Assembly: GCA_963070105.1 (NCBI GenBank)
Contig: OY718806.1
Span: 2,064,865-2,128,864, forward strand
Direction: 5' to 3'
From: Litomosoides sigmodontis
Taxonomy: Eukaryota > Nematoda > Chromadorea > Rhabditida > Onchocercidae
Length of the DNA stretch: 64,000 bases
In this document: piece after piece, positions 30,318-46,240 of the stretch
How the letters are laid out: every line of letters starts with the position of its first letter
Numbering within the stretch: position 1 is the first letter of the stretch
The notes under the pieces: model-generated
Database searches by the model: none
The model's input: only the letters and a program-made list of their open reading frames with translations
What the model was told of the DNA's origin: nothing
Translations under genes and position numbers: made by a program

Positions 30318-33300
30318 TTATGATGAAACAGCAAATGGTGAACCTGGTACATTGGTTTCACCGTATTTGACGAAGATGAATCCTTTAACCCTTTCCTGAA
30401 TGCGATAGGCAACTGCATATCGACCACTGCCCAAATGTCGTACTGTAACCTCTTCACACGGTCCTTTTGATGTAAGCACACCAACAAACAGAAGGTTTTC
30501 ACCTGAATAGCCATAGTTAATTATAAATTTGTGACAGAAGAACGGTTTTTTTACATCATTCAAAACGGATGGGAAAAAAGAATTACATTTATTATAAGCA
30601 GATGAAATCGTAAAAGGATGAACCTGCAAGACCAGTATCGATATTGAAAGCAGCTGGTCGACCTGGGAAGAATTTATTCAAACCGCTACCTTTCACTGTA
30701 ACCTTGCTTGCATCTCCTTTCAACGTAGGAACCTGTGTAACCGTTCCTTTGCTTGTCTTTGCTACAGCATCAATCTGCAATTGGAATTTTCAGTTCAGCA
30801 TTCTAAAATTAACAACCGAAATCCATAAACACCTTAACAGTTACCTTTAAAATTGCATATTGATGCTGTAGTTACCTTTTTTTTCAATAATACCATAGTT
30901 ACCTTTCTTTCCCCACTCTACTTTTCGAACACCCACTATCCATAAAAATTATAACAGTTAAAATTTAAAAGAAAAGAAAGAAATATTAAATAATGCATGA
31001 TTGCAGGATAACCTTAATAAGCGAAGTGTCTGGCTCACCGCCACCACCAAGTTCCTTACCGGTCATATTTATTTTGAATGGTGAGCCAGGAATATGAACA
31101 CCTGAAAAGAAAACATAAGACCTTATGAACCTAATGAAATGAAAAATAATTCACTCATACTGAAGTGGAAAAGTAGATAGTAATGAAATCCACTGTAAAT
31201 CCATTTGTATCTGTCTTTCTATGTTCAAATTGACGCACCTGCATATTTTATGTCTACAAAGTATGCTCCAGGCGCCAGTGCCATGTATCGCACCTTATAG
31301 CCCATGTCTAGCTGCAAATTACGTAATATTCATTTGATAACAATTAGCACAAGGAAAAAAACAATGAACAAATGAAAAATCACTATGATCATTATGATAT
31401 CCTGGTTTAATCAAGAATAAGCATAGATACGAACTGGATATAACCATGTATTATGTTGAGTTCCATACGTAAATCAGTGAGTTAATCAAAAACTGATTCA
31501 TAAACTATGGAATATAAGGTAATGGCGAGTAGCACCAACGATTTTAGGAAACCAGTTAACCTCATATGCATCCAAAGTGACCTTCGATGGTCCATCAACT
31601 TGGACTTGCAGAAGTCCACTTCCAGCATTACAAGTATTAATGATGAATTCACACTTGTGGCCAGTTTCCCCACCGTGTATACCAACACCGCTTACTGTTA
31701 TTGCAGTTGGATCACTCTCCTCATTTGTGCCGACACGTAAACGGAACGGTGAATCGCGCATTGGTGCTCCATCAAGCGTCACATCAATATAATAGTTTCC
31801 GGTCTGGAAGAAAGAAATACCTGTAAAAAAAATTATTAAAGTCAAAAACCCTTAAAAAATTAAACAACCAAAAGTTTTAAGTAGGAACGAAAAAATTCAC
31901 CTCTGTAGGAATGAATCGTAAAGCATATGATTCGCCTTCATCAATTGGAACAATATCAATTGTTTCAGTTTTATTACTCGGTGTATGAACTTTTGCCTCG
32001 AGATGACCCACTGCACGATGCGTAAGTACCGTAAATGTGCACGCCTTACCTGGCAATCCAGAATCTGGGAATGAGGCTAATTCAAGTCTGCGAGCCTCAC
32101 CAGTTGCGGGAGCTATGAACACCTTCAAAAAAAATGCTAAAGAAACTTTTCAAAAACAAACATGTAATTAGTATACACACTTAAACTTATATGAAATACC
32201 TAGCATTTAAAATTATCAGACAACCTAAAATTGGAATAGTATGATAAAACTACTAACTTTAAACGGTGAATCCGTTATATGCTCTTTGTTAAATTTGACG
32301 CCCATCAGATATTCTCCTGGCTTGCTAACTTTGTAATCAAAATGACAATTTCCATCCTTAAAAGCGATTATCGATACGTCACATGGATTTAATTTGATGC
32401 GCCCACCTTATTTAAACATAGGTTAAGCAACTACTAAATTTTAATACATTTGAAGAAATATTCCACCTGTATCGATAGAATTTTTCGTACGGAAGAAATT
32501 CCTATAATAAATGAAAGATTTGCATCAGTGGAAATCACTTGCAACTGCCGAAGCTAAGTCCATTAAAATATTATGGAAAATAATCTAAGACAAGACACAT
32601 TCAGATCTATGCACTGTATACCTTATGGTCATGAAATTGCAATTCCGCTTCCGATGGTCCTTCCACGGTTACTTCAAGTTCTCCTTGTCCAGCCTCTCTA
32701 GTGTAAACATTAAACGACTGCTTCATGTTTGTTTCACCTCTTAGTATTCCAACCCCCGCTACGCGCACTTTATGTGCTCCTACTTCTGTGATATGTCCAA
32801 CAGTAAACTGGAACGGACTTCCTAAAATCAGAAAAAAAAAACCATGCAAAATAAGTGTTTTTCTTCTGCACTTTCGAAGCAAAAAAATTCAAATAACTCA
32901 ATGAATGAATATATAATTTACCCAAAATATGTTGTCCTTTGTTGAAGACAGAAATTGCGTGAGAACCATCCGTTTCAGGCGTGAAGCTAATTTGATAAAG
33001 GCAATCGCCAATATCACGCACTTCAATATCGTAGCTTTTTCCATTAGGATCCATAACTTTTGCTGTTGTTTCCATTGGGGATGTGTTCTCCAACCTCAAG
33101 CATAGGGAAGCAACCTGCTTAGGCAGTGCAATTGATACCTTAAAACAGTTCCGTCATACTTAACATCAGAATTGCAACGAAGATTGATTGGTTATGGATA
33201 TCCTAATTCAATTGGATTAAATGTGCTTCAACAAAATTCAAACACTTACCTGATTTACTTCCTTTATGGCAGTTTTCTTCACAGAGCCTAATCCTTTACC

Positions 33301-36300
33301 AGTACAATTAACAGTGAATGGGCTATCTGCAAATACGAAAATTCTTTGACATTTTCACTTAGGAGGATTAAAAAGAATAAAGAAGGACAGAAACTGCAAT
33401 GATTAATATCCATTAACCTTTTACATGTACATCTGCAAATTTTATTGATAAAATGTAAATTCCGGGTTCCGTCGGTCTGTAAGCGATATTAATCAAGCCT
33501 TCTTTTGCTTCAGTACATTTTAGTTCAGCCTTCGATGGTCCCTCAACAGATACAGAGAGACCACCATAACCTAAAATTAATACTATTAACACGAATTATT
33601 CCTTTTATGTACTCGCAGGATAATTCCAACTGACCTGCATTACGCGTATCTACCGCCACATCGTTATACTGCTGGCAAATAGCGATCGATTTTCCTTTAC
33701 CGCTAACAGTAACTTTCGACGCATCTCCAACCTACAGTAAGGCTCACATCATTGCAGCCTATTTAAATGTTTAATCTAATAACAAAAACAATTTACTTGA
33801 CTCTTGTCCACTTTAATTCGAAAAGGTGATTTTGGTGTGATTTGACCATTTTTTTTAACAGTGACCAAATGTTCACCCTCCTCACGCGGAGTAAATGAAA
33901 CGCCTAAAAATATGAGGTGTAGATGACTGGCTATCATTTGAAATGCTATGCGCAATTTCATGTTATATCGCAAAATTAATACTGCAGAGATAACAAAACT
34001 CAAAAAATTGAAATTGAGAATAAAGGAAAAGTAAAAGCGATTAGTACCAATGTTAGCAGAATCAATATGACGGATAAAACATGGCTCTTCAATACCACTT
34101 GGACTTTTTATTGAAGCTGATAGACCCTTCATTTCCGTATTATCAACATTCAATGAAACCTGTAATTCGGGAAAACTTACATGCAAAGGATTACAGCAGC
34201 AAATGAAAAATAAGGACTTTGCTAATGTCAATATTTTGAAGACAAGAAATTCAAATGATAATGTTAACACCTGAGTAAACTCTTACAGATAAACTAAAGG
34301 ATGAAATAAATTACTGGAGTGTAAGAAAAAACCTCTGATGTTGATCCAACCGATAAATGAGCACGTTTCTGACCTACACCAGCCACAATAACGATAAACG
34401 GTGAACCCTTTACCGGTTTCCCGGAATGTTTAACATGTATTCTATATTCACCTGGAATAGGTGGTACCCAAGCTACAGAACATGTACCATCCTGAAAGGA
34501 AAACAAGTGAAATTCTGGAAAACTCTCATCAGCAATCAACGGATATATTTGAAATACCACCTTATTATCATGACATTTAATTGTTGCTTTTGCAGCTCCT
34601 TCAACCGCAACTGCTAATTCTTTAGCCGTCGATCCTTTGGCACAAATTGTAAATAGTGCCGGTTCACCAACTACTGCATGAGTTAAACCGGCACCATATA
34701 CTGTTATATATCCATCAACCGCATCGCTAACGTAAAAGGATATCGGACTTCCAGACATATTAACTCCATCATGCTGCACTAATAAAAGATGATTACCGCA
34801 CTGTTTCGGTCGATATGTCACTGTCACGCTTCCGTCAGTATTATCCTATAATTCCAATAAAAACAAATCATTTAAAAATAAGTTTAAAAGCGAAACATTT
34901 CCTCCTTTGTTGTCTGACTTCTCTAAAAATTTCTTTTATTAGGATTTTTTATACTCACATCTTATTAGAAAGGGCAACCCAAATTAAAGTTCAGATAAAA
35001 TAAATTAAGAAAACATGCAATATTAAAATATCCAAAATTAACCTTAACACGCACAACATCTTTTTTACCGGAAGGCATTTTCACTGACGCACTCAGCTTA
35101 TCAAAATAATAGTCCGGAGGTACCGACAAATGAAAAGTGCGTGGCTCTAAATGTTCCTCGGCATCATAAAAGCACTCCTCCGAATCATCGTGTTTTAATA
35201 TTGCTACTTCTGGTTCGTCCTCAACAGCTGGTCTGCACTGAAAAGCACGAAATACTAGCAAACGAATGGAAAAAATGGCAAAGATTTGAAAAGCTTCAAA
35301 ATTGTTGCATCAATACGTAACGCTATAAACAACAGCAACTGCTTCTGGGAAACAGCTGTTCATTTCATAACTCACTTTGTTTTCGAAAATTACAAATGCA
35401 AGATTTTCTTTCCCTTAAAATATGCCTAAAAATAACATCTGCAATTTACTTTCAGACTGTGAAAACCCCATTCACAATAAACTACAATTTAAAAATTTTC
35501 GAAATTTAAATTGAAATCTACAATAATTCTGCTACGCATAAAATGAATAATTACGTTAAAAGTCCAGGAAAATCGATTACCAAGTTATTGTATCAGCAAA
35601 AACTGTAGTTAAATTTTTTAAGCAAATAATTTGTAATTGTTTGTTTCAAATTGGAAAAGATGAAGGTAAAAAAAGAAATGTTTGAAATGTAGCTATAAAA
35701 CTTCATTGAAGCCAGTAAAGCTTTTTTTCCGTAATTTAATAATTTGGTGAAAAAGAATTAAGCTAACATCCGTGTAGAAATGCTTCAAAACATTTTACAA
35801 CAAATAAACTCATCAAAAGTTGTCTAATTTTGTACTTAAGCAAATGGACAATGACAGTACAATTCATTTTATCTAGAACTTTGGCACATTTGTACCATGT
35901 TTAAGCATTAAATTTTGCATCCAAAAATGTAAATAATTACAGTAAAGCTACTTGGATAAACATTTTTCCAATGCTGTTCAATACATATTACCTCTTTCTT
36001 CGGCAAACTTCCTCGTAAAGTTAATTTGCACAGTAATGGAAGCACAAATATTACAAAACAGTCAAGTGCTTGAAAGGATGAAATTTATTGTCCCCCTTGA
36101 AAGTTACAACTTATCTGATCCTACAATGACTTCATTTTCCGTGTACATTAGGATTTCAATTCAATTTAAGCATTCGCACTTAAAAGCGATTACGATAAAA
36201 TTCCAATTCATTCGAATAAAGCAGGATTTACTAACCTCGAAACACAATATTCCATTAGGTATAGCAACACCGCCATACAACAATGAAATTCGGTGCAGTC

Positions 36301-39300
36301 CTTCATGATGGGGAGTAAATGTTACTACATGATAATCGTCCCTTTCTTTCTCAATGCTGATTTCTAAATCATCTCTGTCTGTGATAATATTCAATGCACC
36401 TTCTCCTCCACAGCTCGTGTCCACTTTAAATGTTTTTGATTCACCAATAGTCCAAAATTTACCGAAAGGTTCTGCTAAAATATCTTTCCAAATATACCAA
36501 TGAAACTGACGTGGGTTGATATCAAAATTATCTAACCTATTCCGAAAACATGCAGGTTATAATTATAAAGAAAAAACTTACATTCCAAATAACATTTGTC
36601 TGCAGAACCAACCGGAACAGCGGTGAACTTAAACGGCCTCAAATGCAATGGTTTTCCATCACCATATATAATAACAATATATACACCAGCCATATCCGGA
36701 ATAAATTCTAATAAGCACACCCCTCTATCAATTGTATCGATAATTGATGAGTTTCGAAACTTACCATCTGGACCCTACAAATATATATACATATATACAA
36801 ACTGGAATCATATTTCATTTGGTAGCATCCAACAACCATTAACTGTAGTTTTTGTTGCTTTTTCGGAAAAAAACAGATCTCACTTTTATTTCAACCTTTA
36901 GTTCGTCAATTTTGTCAGCCTTAGTTACGTCAACGAAGATACTATATCGAAGAGAAGCTTGTACTTTACGTGGCACAATACCGGAGTAATTTTTCAACAC
37001 TACCGAGTCTCGCTCCTCTTCTTCAATAGTGAATTGCAATGGCCTATAAATATATTCAGTTCTTTCTTAAGCTTTATTAGATGAATAAAAACTGCAAAGC
37101 AACTTGAAGAATTATCGAACAAAAAAAGAAATTTCAAAAGATAGAAATTATGAAATGTAACCAAGTTGAATTATGACCTTCCTTGAAGAAGATGATTGCC
37201 GTAAAAAATTTCCAGCGACAATACATCACCTGGCCTGCCTTGGGGTATGAATGTTACTTTGTATATTCGAGGTTTAATTTCTTCAATGATTGGTTGTTCG
37301 CAACTAGAAGGAAGTCGTGCATAGAAAGTGTCTTTAGCGGTAAATGTCGCATCAATCAGGAAGGACGTAGGTACGCCTGCACGTATATGAATATTTTGAT
37401 ATCCGGTTATAAGGATTTTAGATGGATCATATTTATAATCCATCAGTACCGTAAATGGTGAACCTAAAGTATTCAAAAGATTGCTTCGTAATACAATCGG
37501 AAAATTAATGATAATAGCAAATATGAAGCAAAAAGAAAAAAAAGGAGTGAAAATAAAAACATAACATATACCGGGTACCGCTTCTTCTTCATGATCGCCA
37601 AAATAAATGAAAATTCTGTAGAGCCCAGGAGCATGTGTAATATATTCAACCGTGCATAAACCATTGCAATGATCAATGATATTTGTTCTCGATTCTGATG
37701 GTCCTTTGATAGCCATTCTCATTTTGCCTCTTCCAGCATCCTAGACTCAGTTTCGCTCATTACTATTAAGACTGTTTCTGGCTTCTTTATTTAATCAAAT
37801 TTTAATTCCAACTTGAAAAAATTCTTGCGAATGTAAACAAAATTTGTATAATACTTCGTACCCTCATATCCACTTGAAATACCGCCGGTACATTAACTAT
37901 TGCATGTTTAACTCCATCACCACTAACTCGGCACATAGCTGCACCTTGGCTTCGTCGAACGATAATCTGTGATTCGTAAACAAAATTTCCATCGAAAAAA
38001 ACGACAAATTTCGTCCTACCAATATTTTTAGCTGTCCAAAAGCCTGCAAACAGTATCATAAGCTTTTGCACGAAAGTGAGAAATTATGTACCTAAGATAG
38101 AAAAGAAATTCCAACAAAATATTATAACCTTTGAACACAGTTGAATTGCAATCGTAATTAAGAGGAATCATATATTTCGATCCATCAGGTTCTTCTACAA
38201 CAACCTCAAGTCCATCATTTATTGATGTCAAGTTACCTGTACTAATAACAATATCCTTTCGATGTCCAATTAGAACAATCTCTGGAATGATTGAAAATAT
38301 TTTCTAAATGATGTTTTCCAGTAAAAATACAAAATTTCTTTGATCTCCATAAGCAAGATATATAAAAACAATACATGCATTTATTTAATTTCTAACCATT
38401 ATTATCTAGGCCGCTTATTACAATCGATGAAATATCAACTGATTTAGCATTGATATTCATTTTCATTAATTCTATGTCGTCATAATATAACCCGAGCTGA
38501 AATGAAAAGTAGTAGTAATGATGAATGTTTCCCAGAACTATATGGGCAATTATTATAATCTTTGAATAATAAGCACTACCTCATATAAACCAACTTCAGG
38601 AGCGATATAACTTGCTGTAAGCGTTCGATTTCCATTATCGACTAATGAAACATTCACCGATGCCCCATTTTGATGGTACAATTTCGAATGAATTTTTTTA
38701 ACGTTATCGACATTTTGTGAATCAATGGTAAACCTTACTAACTGATTGGCATAAATATCCGGTCCAATGCCAGCACCATAAATTTGAACTTTATTTATAT
38801 CACACATTTTTCGGACTGTTACCTGCATAAGTAATGTAACAAATCATTTACTAACAAAATCATAAAAATGAAAACTACTTTCTCGTGAGAAAATTTGAAA
38901 ATTGAAACTTCTTTTCCTCTTCACATGAAATAAAAGTTCAGTAGAAAAGAAACCACAAATGGTGATCCTGGAATTGCAACACCGCAGACTGATATAAGGA
39001 AATAGTATCGGCCGAGTCCATTTGGAGAAAAGCAACATTCATACTGTCCAGGTTTAGTTTCTGTTACTTGTACTGGTAGTTCCTTATACTTTTCGTCCAA
39101 TGCCTTTACTAATGGTTTAAAAGGCACTAAAAAAATCGGGAAAACATCAGGTAAGGATTGTCACACCGAGCAGTGGTTGAAATGAACTGTTTACATATTG
39201 AACAAGTGCTAGTATATGTTTTGTTATTTCATATGCTCATACAATATAAAATTGTAGTGCGTTTAGTTCGTTCAAATTATGGATATGAAAACAAGTTCCG

Positions 39301-42300
39301 CTTCTTGAATGAACTTTCAAATATAATTGTTACGTTATTATGCTATCTATTATACTATCGCTACAACTGATGTGTCCAACCCAAACACTTGATCAAATTT
39401 AGCACTGATTATTAAGTATAATAACTACGTATAGTGGTGAAAATGCTTTCAGAAATATACCGTTTGTATCGGGTATTTTGATCTGAAATGCTATATTTTT
39501 GCCTTCTATAGCAGTGAAATTCCGTTCGATGCCAAATATATGAACATCGTTAACTTTCAGGTTCCTGTTAGTTGGTTGTACTTCTACGATAAATGGTGAA
39601 CCTTTGACATGCTCACCAGCATAGCATACTTTAACCGTATAAATTCCGGGTACAACTGGCTAGAAGTTTTTTTGGGTAATTTTTTTCGGCATTATCTCTA
39701 TTTGTTAAAAGCCCGTTATTGCCGGTATAAATTAATATTTGGAACTGCAAATATTATCATTAGTTTAAAGATCATGAGAAAAAAATTCAAACTTGAATTG
39801 TGAAAGGAATTAAGTTAAAGACGGCCATCTTTAGTACAAACTTCGTAATTTAACATTAACGAAGAAAGGTTAAAAAAAGCATGAGAAGAATGAAAACTAA
39901 CAGTAAATTGAGCAAAAGCTGATCCATCCCTATTATCTACTAGTTCCATATGGGGCCTTACGGGATCATCTTCCACTGACAATGTCCTTCCAGTAACAGT
40001 GATGTCTATAACATACAAATGTCAACCACTGCAATTCGGCGCCTTTTTAACCAAAAAATTGATGCAGTATCAATTAAGAAAACCTGAGGTAGCCATATTA
40101 CAGATAAGAAAAACTCATCAGGAAACCTACCAATCTGTTCACATTCACCACCATTTGTTTCAATTAAAAAGATGCATGGGAAATTTGCAATACCACCCTC
40201 TAATCCTGGTCCAAATGCTCGTACTTTTGAACCGGTTGGTTGTAATACCATTACCTTAAATAAGAATCTCAATTTAATTTAAACTGGATTATATATCAAA
40301 GAAAAGTGAAAAACGATGGGAGGGGAAAAAATTCATAACGACCACAGTATATCTAATTGAGATAGCATAGAACGGCGTACCAACTAGTAAACCAGTATAC
40401 GATTCATATAAGATGACTACGTTGTAATATCAACTTCCCATTACGTACCATATTCTCTACAGCTATATATGGCATCCAATAGAATTATTTCCTTCCTAAT
40501 TATTCAGTTAAATTCATGATATATACACATATTTGCAGAAATATTTTGAAAACGAACCTTATATGGGCTGTTACCGATGTGTTTTTCACCCAACAATACA
40601 TTAACATTATAAATTCCATCTTCATTTGGCCGATATTTGAAAGTTTTCAAACACAACTTTTCATCCACCGTTTCACTCACCCACACTTCGTTCCCCGCTA
40701 TAAAATTAACCTTATATCTATACTAACATGATTTTATTAATGACAACTAATCCAGAAAGCGTCTTGGTCTTTGAATTGCTGTTTCCCGACAAGCCTCTTT
40801 TCTGACATAATTCAAAATAATTATTTAAAAATTTATCTGCTGTATTCTATATCCATCAAATCGCTATTAGATTTATTTCATCACTTTGGACGTATAAGCC
40901 TCATTAAACCTATCGCATTCGTTGTAATTCTGTGCCACGAGAATACTTATCAAAACAAGAGACGACAATATTCTCCACAATTACCACATGAATCATTGAT
41001 CTTATTTATTCTAAGCCACAATTACGACTTTAGACCAATCATGTGATACTTACATATTCCGAGAACCTGCACGCGAGGTGATCCTAATAAAATATTTCTG
41101 TAATTCACATAAACGATTACTTCTTCACCAATTCGAATACCATTTGGTTCGATTCCTCTTCCCCAAACATTAACTTGTGCTGAAAACATAAAAATTAATT
41201 CATTTCTGCAAAATTTTTCACCTTTTATTTATTGCGCTTATTCATAATTGAAAATAATTGCATGTTATTAGAAACTAAAGTGAAACAATATAAAAATACT
41301 TATATTCAAGCAATCTGTTCTGACGAGTGTTTAATTTGCATTAGAACAAATCGTAAATATTTGAAAATATAACTAATTACCTTGTGGAATTACTGTGAGT
41401 GGAAATGGATGACCAGGAATCGGGTTTCCTTTTTCGAAAATATTCAATTCATATATGCCTTCTCGTTTCGGTACAAACTGACCTTTGAAAATATTACCAT
41501 CACGTGCGAGAGGTACCGGAAATTCTCTATTATATGGGGTGATTATTAGAACCTGCAAAGCAATTCACATTTGCATACCATACCACTCACATGGATCCTA
41601 TCATCTTCCGGCATGATTACTAAAATGTAGAAGCAATACAAAGATATCCTGTACAAAAAGTATTTCATACCTCTACTGGATTGTTCCCTGGATTTTCTAT
41701 CTTTAAATTAACTGGCATGCCACTGTGCACGATTTTGTCATACTGCAAGTGAGGTTTCCGAACTGCTACTATTTTAGGACCTGTTATCTGAACGCAATTA
41801 CCCGATGCTCTGTCATGAAGTATTGCCACAACCTGCAATATCTTTCGCACTTAGAATGAGTCATTTTTTTCTTCAAAAATATTAATATGGAAAGGATACA
41901 AAAGTGGTATAAAAAAATTAATCAAGAGGAAATTTTTGATCTCCAGTACAAAACAAATGTCGAAATAATAACCTTATATTCGCCGACAATTTCCGGTTTA
42001 TAAATGAATTTATAAATCGATGCAGAAAGTCGAAACTGAGTGTACGGTATCAATGACTTCGTCGGTCCTCTAATGCTTATTTGCGGATTCACTGCTGGGT
42101 CGACCATTTGAACAGCAAATTGCGTATTAATTCCAACAGCTGGCATTACATCAATATCACGAAACCAACCTATCCGTGGGGTGTATTTTGCTCCGGGAAA
42201 TTGAGAGAGAAATGTCATCACACTTTTCTCATCAACAGCTGGATTGATCAATTCTTCTGGTTCAATAAGCTAAAAAATTTTAGCACATACTTCCGAAACA

Positions 42301-43458
42301 TATGCAACAAAAAAGCAAAAATACGAAAACAAGAAAACCGGTTATTTTATATCGAAAAAAAGCAAAATGAACAGGTGCAATGTTGAGATAGTCTTTGGCA
42401 AGCTGCATTGCTGTACGAGTTGATTGTAGAGCCTGTGATGGTAACCAATTACGCCAATCCAATTTTAAATCAGGTACACAAGAATCAATCTGGAAAAGGA
42501 TTTTCTGAGATGATATATGACGATGCAAGGTAAAATCTGATAGAAAAGTCACTAACCAAAGCACCAAGTAAAATTCCATCATTCCAATCGGATTCAAAGT
42601 TGGTAAAGGGAAGTCCGGCTGGTAATTTTCTTTTAAGCCAAGCCATAAGTTTTGCTTTTGGTGATACATCTCCATCTTTCGCTTCATTTTCTGTATCATC
42701 CCAAACTTCCTTTGAGATGGCATAATGTAAAATCAGCGCCCAAACTAGGCCCAAAATAAGTTTTAAGTTACGATCTGCTATTGCCGAGCTGTCTAAAAAA
42801 AAATCCTTCAGTAATCTTTCATCAATAACGAAAAATTCACGAATTAAAATCAAATAGAATGATTACCAATATTAATAACTTTAATGTGTTCCTCCTTTTC
42901 CAGAAATTTCAATGCAAGCGATATATTTTCCAATTTATGGTGTCGAAGAGTAACATTTTCATTGCATCGACCTATAGATTTTCCCGATAACACTTCCACC
43001 AAACGAATTAATTTTAAACCTTCTCCAAAATCCTTTCCCTGAACAAATTAATAACAGTAATAAAGGTTTGGTAAATGATGTAAAAAGAAGGAAGCTATAC
43101 ATCACTAACATCGGCATGTTTTTTTCCACTTGTCACTGATGTTCACTTCACATCTAACCATTACCAAAACATCGAAGTTTGGACATACCAAATTAGTGAC
43201 TCGGATATCCAGTGGCTCTAATTTTTTATTGATCCATCGTATGAAAGTATTTTGTTGAATCGTGTTCCATCTCTCACCTTGTCTCCGGCTTTCTGGAGCC
43301 AACTACAATATACCACCCATTCATCATTAACGCCACACATTTATTATACAATCGGCAATGGAATATTAGATTATTAAATACTTCAACATGAAAAAATTTG
43401 CAGAATACCATTATAAAATTCTTACTTCAAAGCGTTTGCTGTTCATTGCACGCAACAT
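30318..43458 (-). CDS. fln-1: Filamin (actin cross-linking protein), complete
   Basis: Cytoskeletal scaffold that cross-links actin filaments and binds membrane receptors. About 40 exons on the - strand. The first are 43426-43458 (ATG, MLRAMNSKRFE), 43189-43302, 42867-43038, 42557-42792, 42373-42489 and 41973-42270; the last ends with TAA at 30318-30320. Adding exons gives about 2,200 residues. Residues 1 to about 260 hold two calponin-homology domains: CH1 with WNTIQQNTFIRWINKKL and GLKLIRLVEVLSG, CH2 with KAKLMAWLKRKLPAGLPF and SDWNDGILLGALV. About twenty filamin repeats follow, each ending in a GSPF-type motif such as GHPFPLTV (41.4 kb), GSPFIVEV (39.6), GSPFQFTV (32.8), DSPFRLRV (31.7) and GSPFAV at the C-terminus, the position of the dimerising repeat in the family. 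An acidic spacer near 35.15-35.24 kb interrupts the repeat series. An AG acceptor abuts the ATG (43459), suggesting trans-splicing or a further 5' exon. Length is below vertebrate filamins (about 2,600) but normal for nematodes. Confidence 0.95.
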
Positions 43459-44436
43459 CTGTTATTGTTTTATATGTTTACCGAATGCACTAAAACTATA
43501 AACGATTAAACAAATCATACATGCCGGAAAAAAATACACAAATTATGAAATAATTGAGTGTATTAATGCAAGGAGAAAAAAGAACAAAAGATAGCGCTTA
43601 AAATGGTTCGTACGTTCATTACTGTAAAAAGAAATGTGATCTTTTTATGGGAAAAACCAAAGATTAATTTCGTTCGTAATATCATAATATCGTTAGAAAA
43701 TTCACCTATGTTAAAAAGAAAAGACCAAATAGCCACCACACTGTTGAACAAAAAACACTAATGGAAAGTTTTTGTGAAGAAATTACATAAAAAATTTTCA
43801 TGAATATTACCATTAAAGAAAAGAGAAACAAATGGCAAAATTACATCTTATAAACACTATTGCGCAGTTCAGTTCGAAACAAATGAAATTAAAGTTTAAA
43901 AAAAAAAAAGAGAAACGCTCAAAATGTTAGGAAATGAAGGGAAAAACAAAAGTTTTCCATCTTTTTACAACTAAATTTTGTATTGACAACGATGATGAGA
44001 AAAAGAGAAAACTACGGAACGTCAAAATCTGAAGGTCACACTTTTTTCTTACAAGATTTTCTTTTTCTACTTTTTCTTCTAAAGGGATCAAGTAAACTAG
44101 TAAATGAAGTAGGATAAATTCATATTCACTGCTTTTTTATTTCTTCTCTCCTATCATAAAATTACGATTCTGGATAAGAATCTGAAATACTGGTTTTTTG
44201 TAAGGAAGAAGTGTATGCAATCCGTTCCAGAATTGATATTTTCCTTTATTATCTGCTAATGATACAGCAAAGAATAAGTAAACAGTGGATTTGGAGCACA
44301 TTTTATACTAATTGGTTCAGTCAAATTATTCATTGACCAGCAAAAAAAAGTAATTCAATTTAAAAAAAATAAAAATAAGCTTATAAGGTGGTAGTGATAA
44401 CCGCTATAGGGCTAACACCTACGATTACTACTGCCA

Positions 44437-45280
<844 letters not shown>

Positions 45281-45554
45281 TTCTGATTATATTTATTATT
45301 GTATTATCATTACCATTGTTGTTATATTTATTATCATTACGTAAGCAAAAATAGGCATTAAAGGAAATAGTTGATAAGCACACAATGAATGAACAACAAT
45401 CAGCAGGCAAACAAATAAAGAGAAAGAGTAGTTAGTGGTAAGCAAAGAAAAAAAAGTTAGCAGGTGAGTGAAAAAAACAAACCGTTGTGGTGTGGTAGCT
45501 GGCAGGTAAGTAAAATAAAGTTACTGGACGAAAGTCCCAAATACAATAATAAGA

Positions 45555-45800
45555 GGGGGGGAGGAGGAAGAAGAAGACCATCGGGACGACGACAACCGGA
45601 TGGAATAAAGGGTTTGGATGCGATGGGATGGGAGGTTAAGTGGCAGTAGATCAGGAGGTAAAGGACATTTTGTGCTCATGAAGACGGACAAATCCAGATG
45701 GATGTCATGCGAAAAAGGAAAAAACAGTATGAGGACGAAGAGAAGGAGGAGAAGCATGAAGACAAGGATGTGAAGGAGGTGAGGAGAGTGGAAGGTGGAG
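45555..45800. repeat. Purine-rich low-complexity patch
   Basis: GA- and GGA-rich sequence on the + strand, including an eight-G run near 45556-45563 and GAGGAAGAAGAAGA-type words. No coding structure was found in it. It lies about 2.1 kb upstream of the filamin start codon. Confidence 0.6.
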
Positions 45801-46020
45801 AAAAAAAATAACTGAGTAACGATGAAGCAAGTTTCGTACCTATTGCATGTATTCCTCCTCTGTATTCCTTACATGCATTATCTCATCCGCGAACACATTG
45901 CGAAACACTTTTTTCCCGCTCAAACACAAGTGATCCATTGACTATTCTGTACTCCTTATCAACTGATTATATGCTCTACTCATTTAGGTGCTATTCCACT
46001 TGGTAATATTTAATTTCTTC

Positions 46021-46240
46021 TTTTTTTTCTTTTTACAAATTAAACTACTATTGTAATGCATTCTCACATAAATCTTTGTTTCTTTTTATTCTTATATAAT
46101 TCTTTTTTTCTTTTCACAAAATGCATTACTATTGCAATGTATTCTTCTATAAGTCTTCGTTTCTTTTTATCCTTACATAATTCTTTTTTTTCTTTTTACA
46201 AAATATATTACTATTGTAATGCATTCCCACACATAATTCT
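46021..46240. repeat. Tandem repeat, about 81-bp unit, 2.7 copies
   Basis: The word ATTGTAATGCA (or ATTGCAATGTA) recurs at 46050, 46131 and 46213, spacing 81 and 82 bp. The flanking T-rich, ACAAA- and CATAATTC-containing sequence repeats with it. Copies differ by scattered substitutions, so the duplication is not very recent. Confidence 0.8.

Noticed and set aside
30314..35261. Several + strand open frames across the filamin locus
   Set aside because: Shadows of filamin exons, which give recognisable repeats on the - strand.
45521..45757. Leu/Ser-rich - strand frame opposite the purine patch
   Set aside because: It is the complement of low-complexity GA-rich sequence and has no splice or start support.
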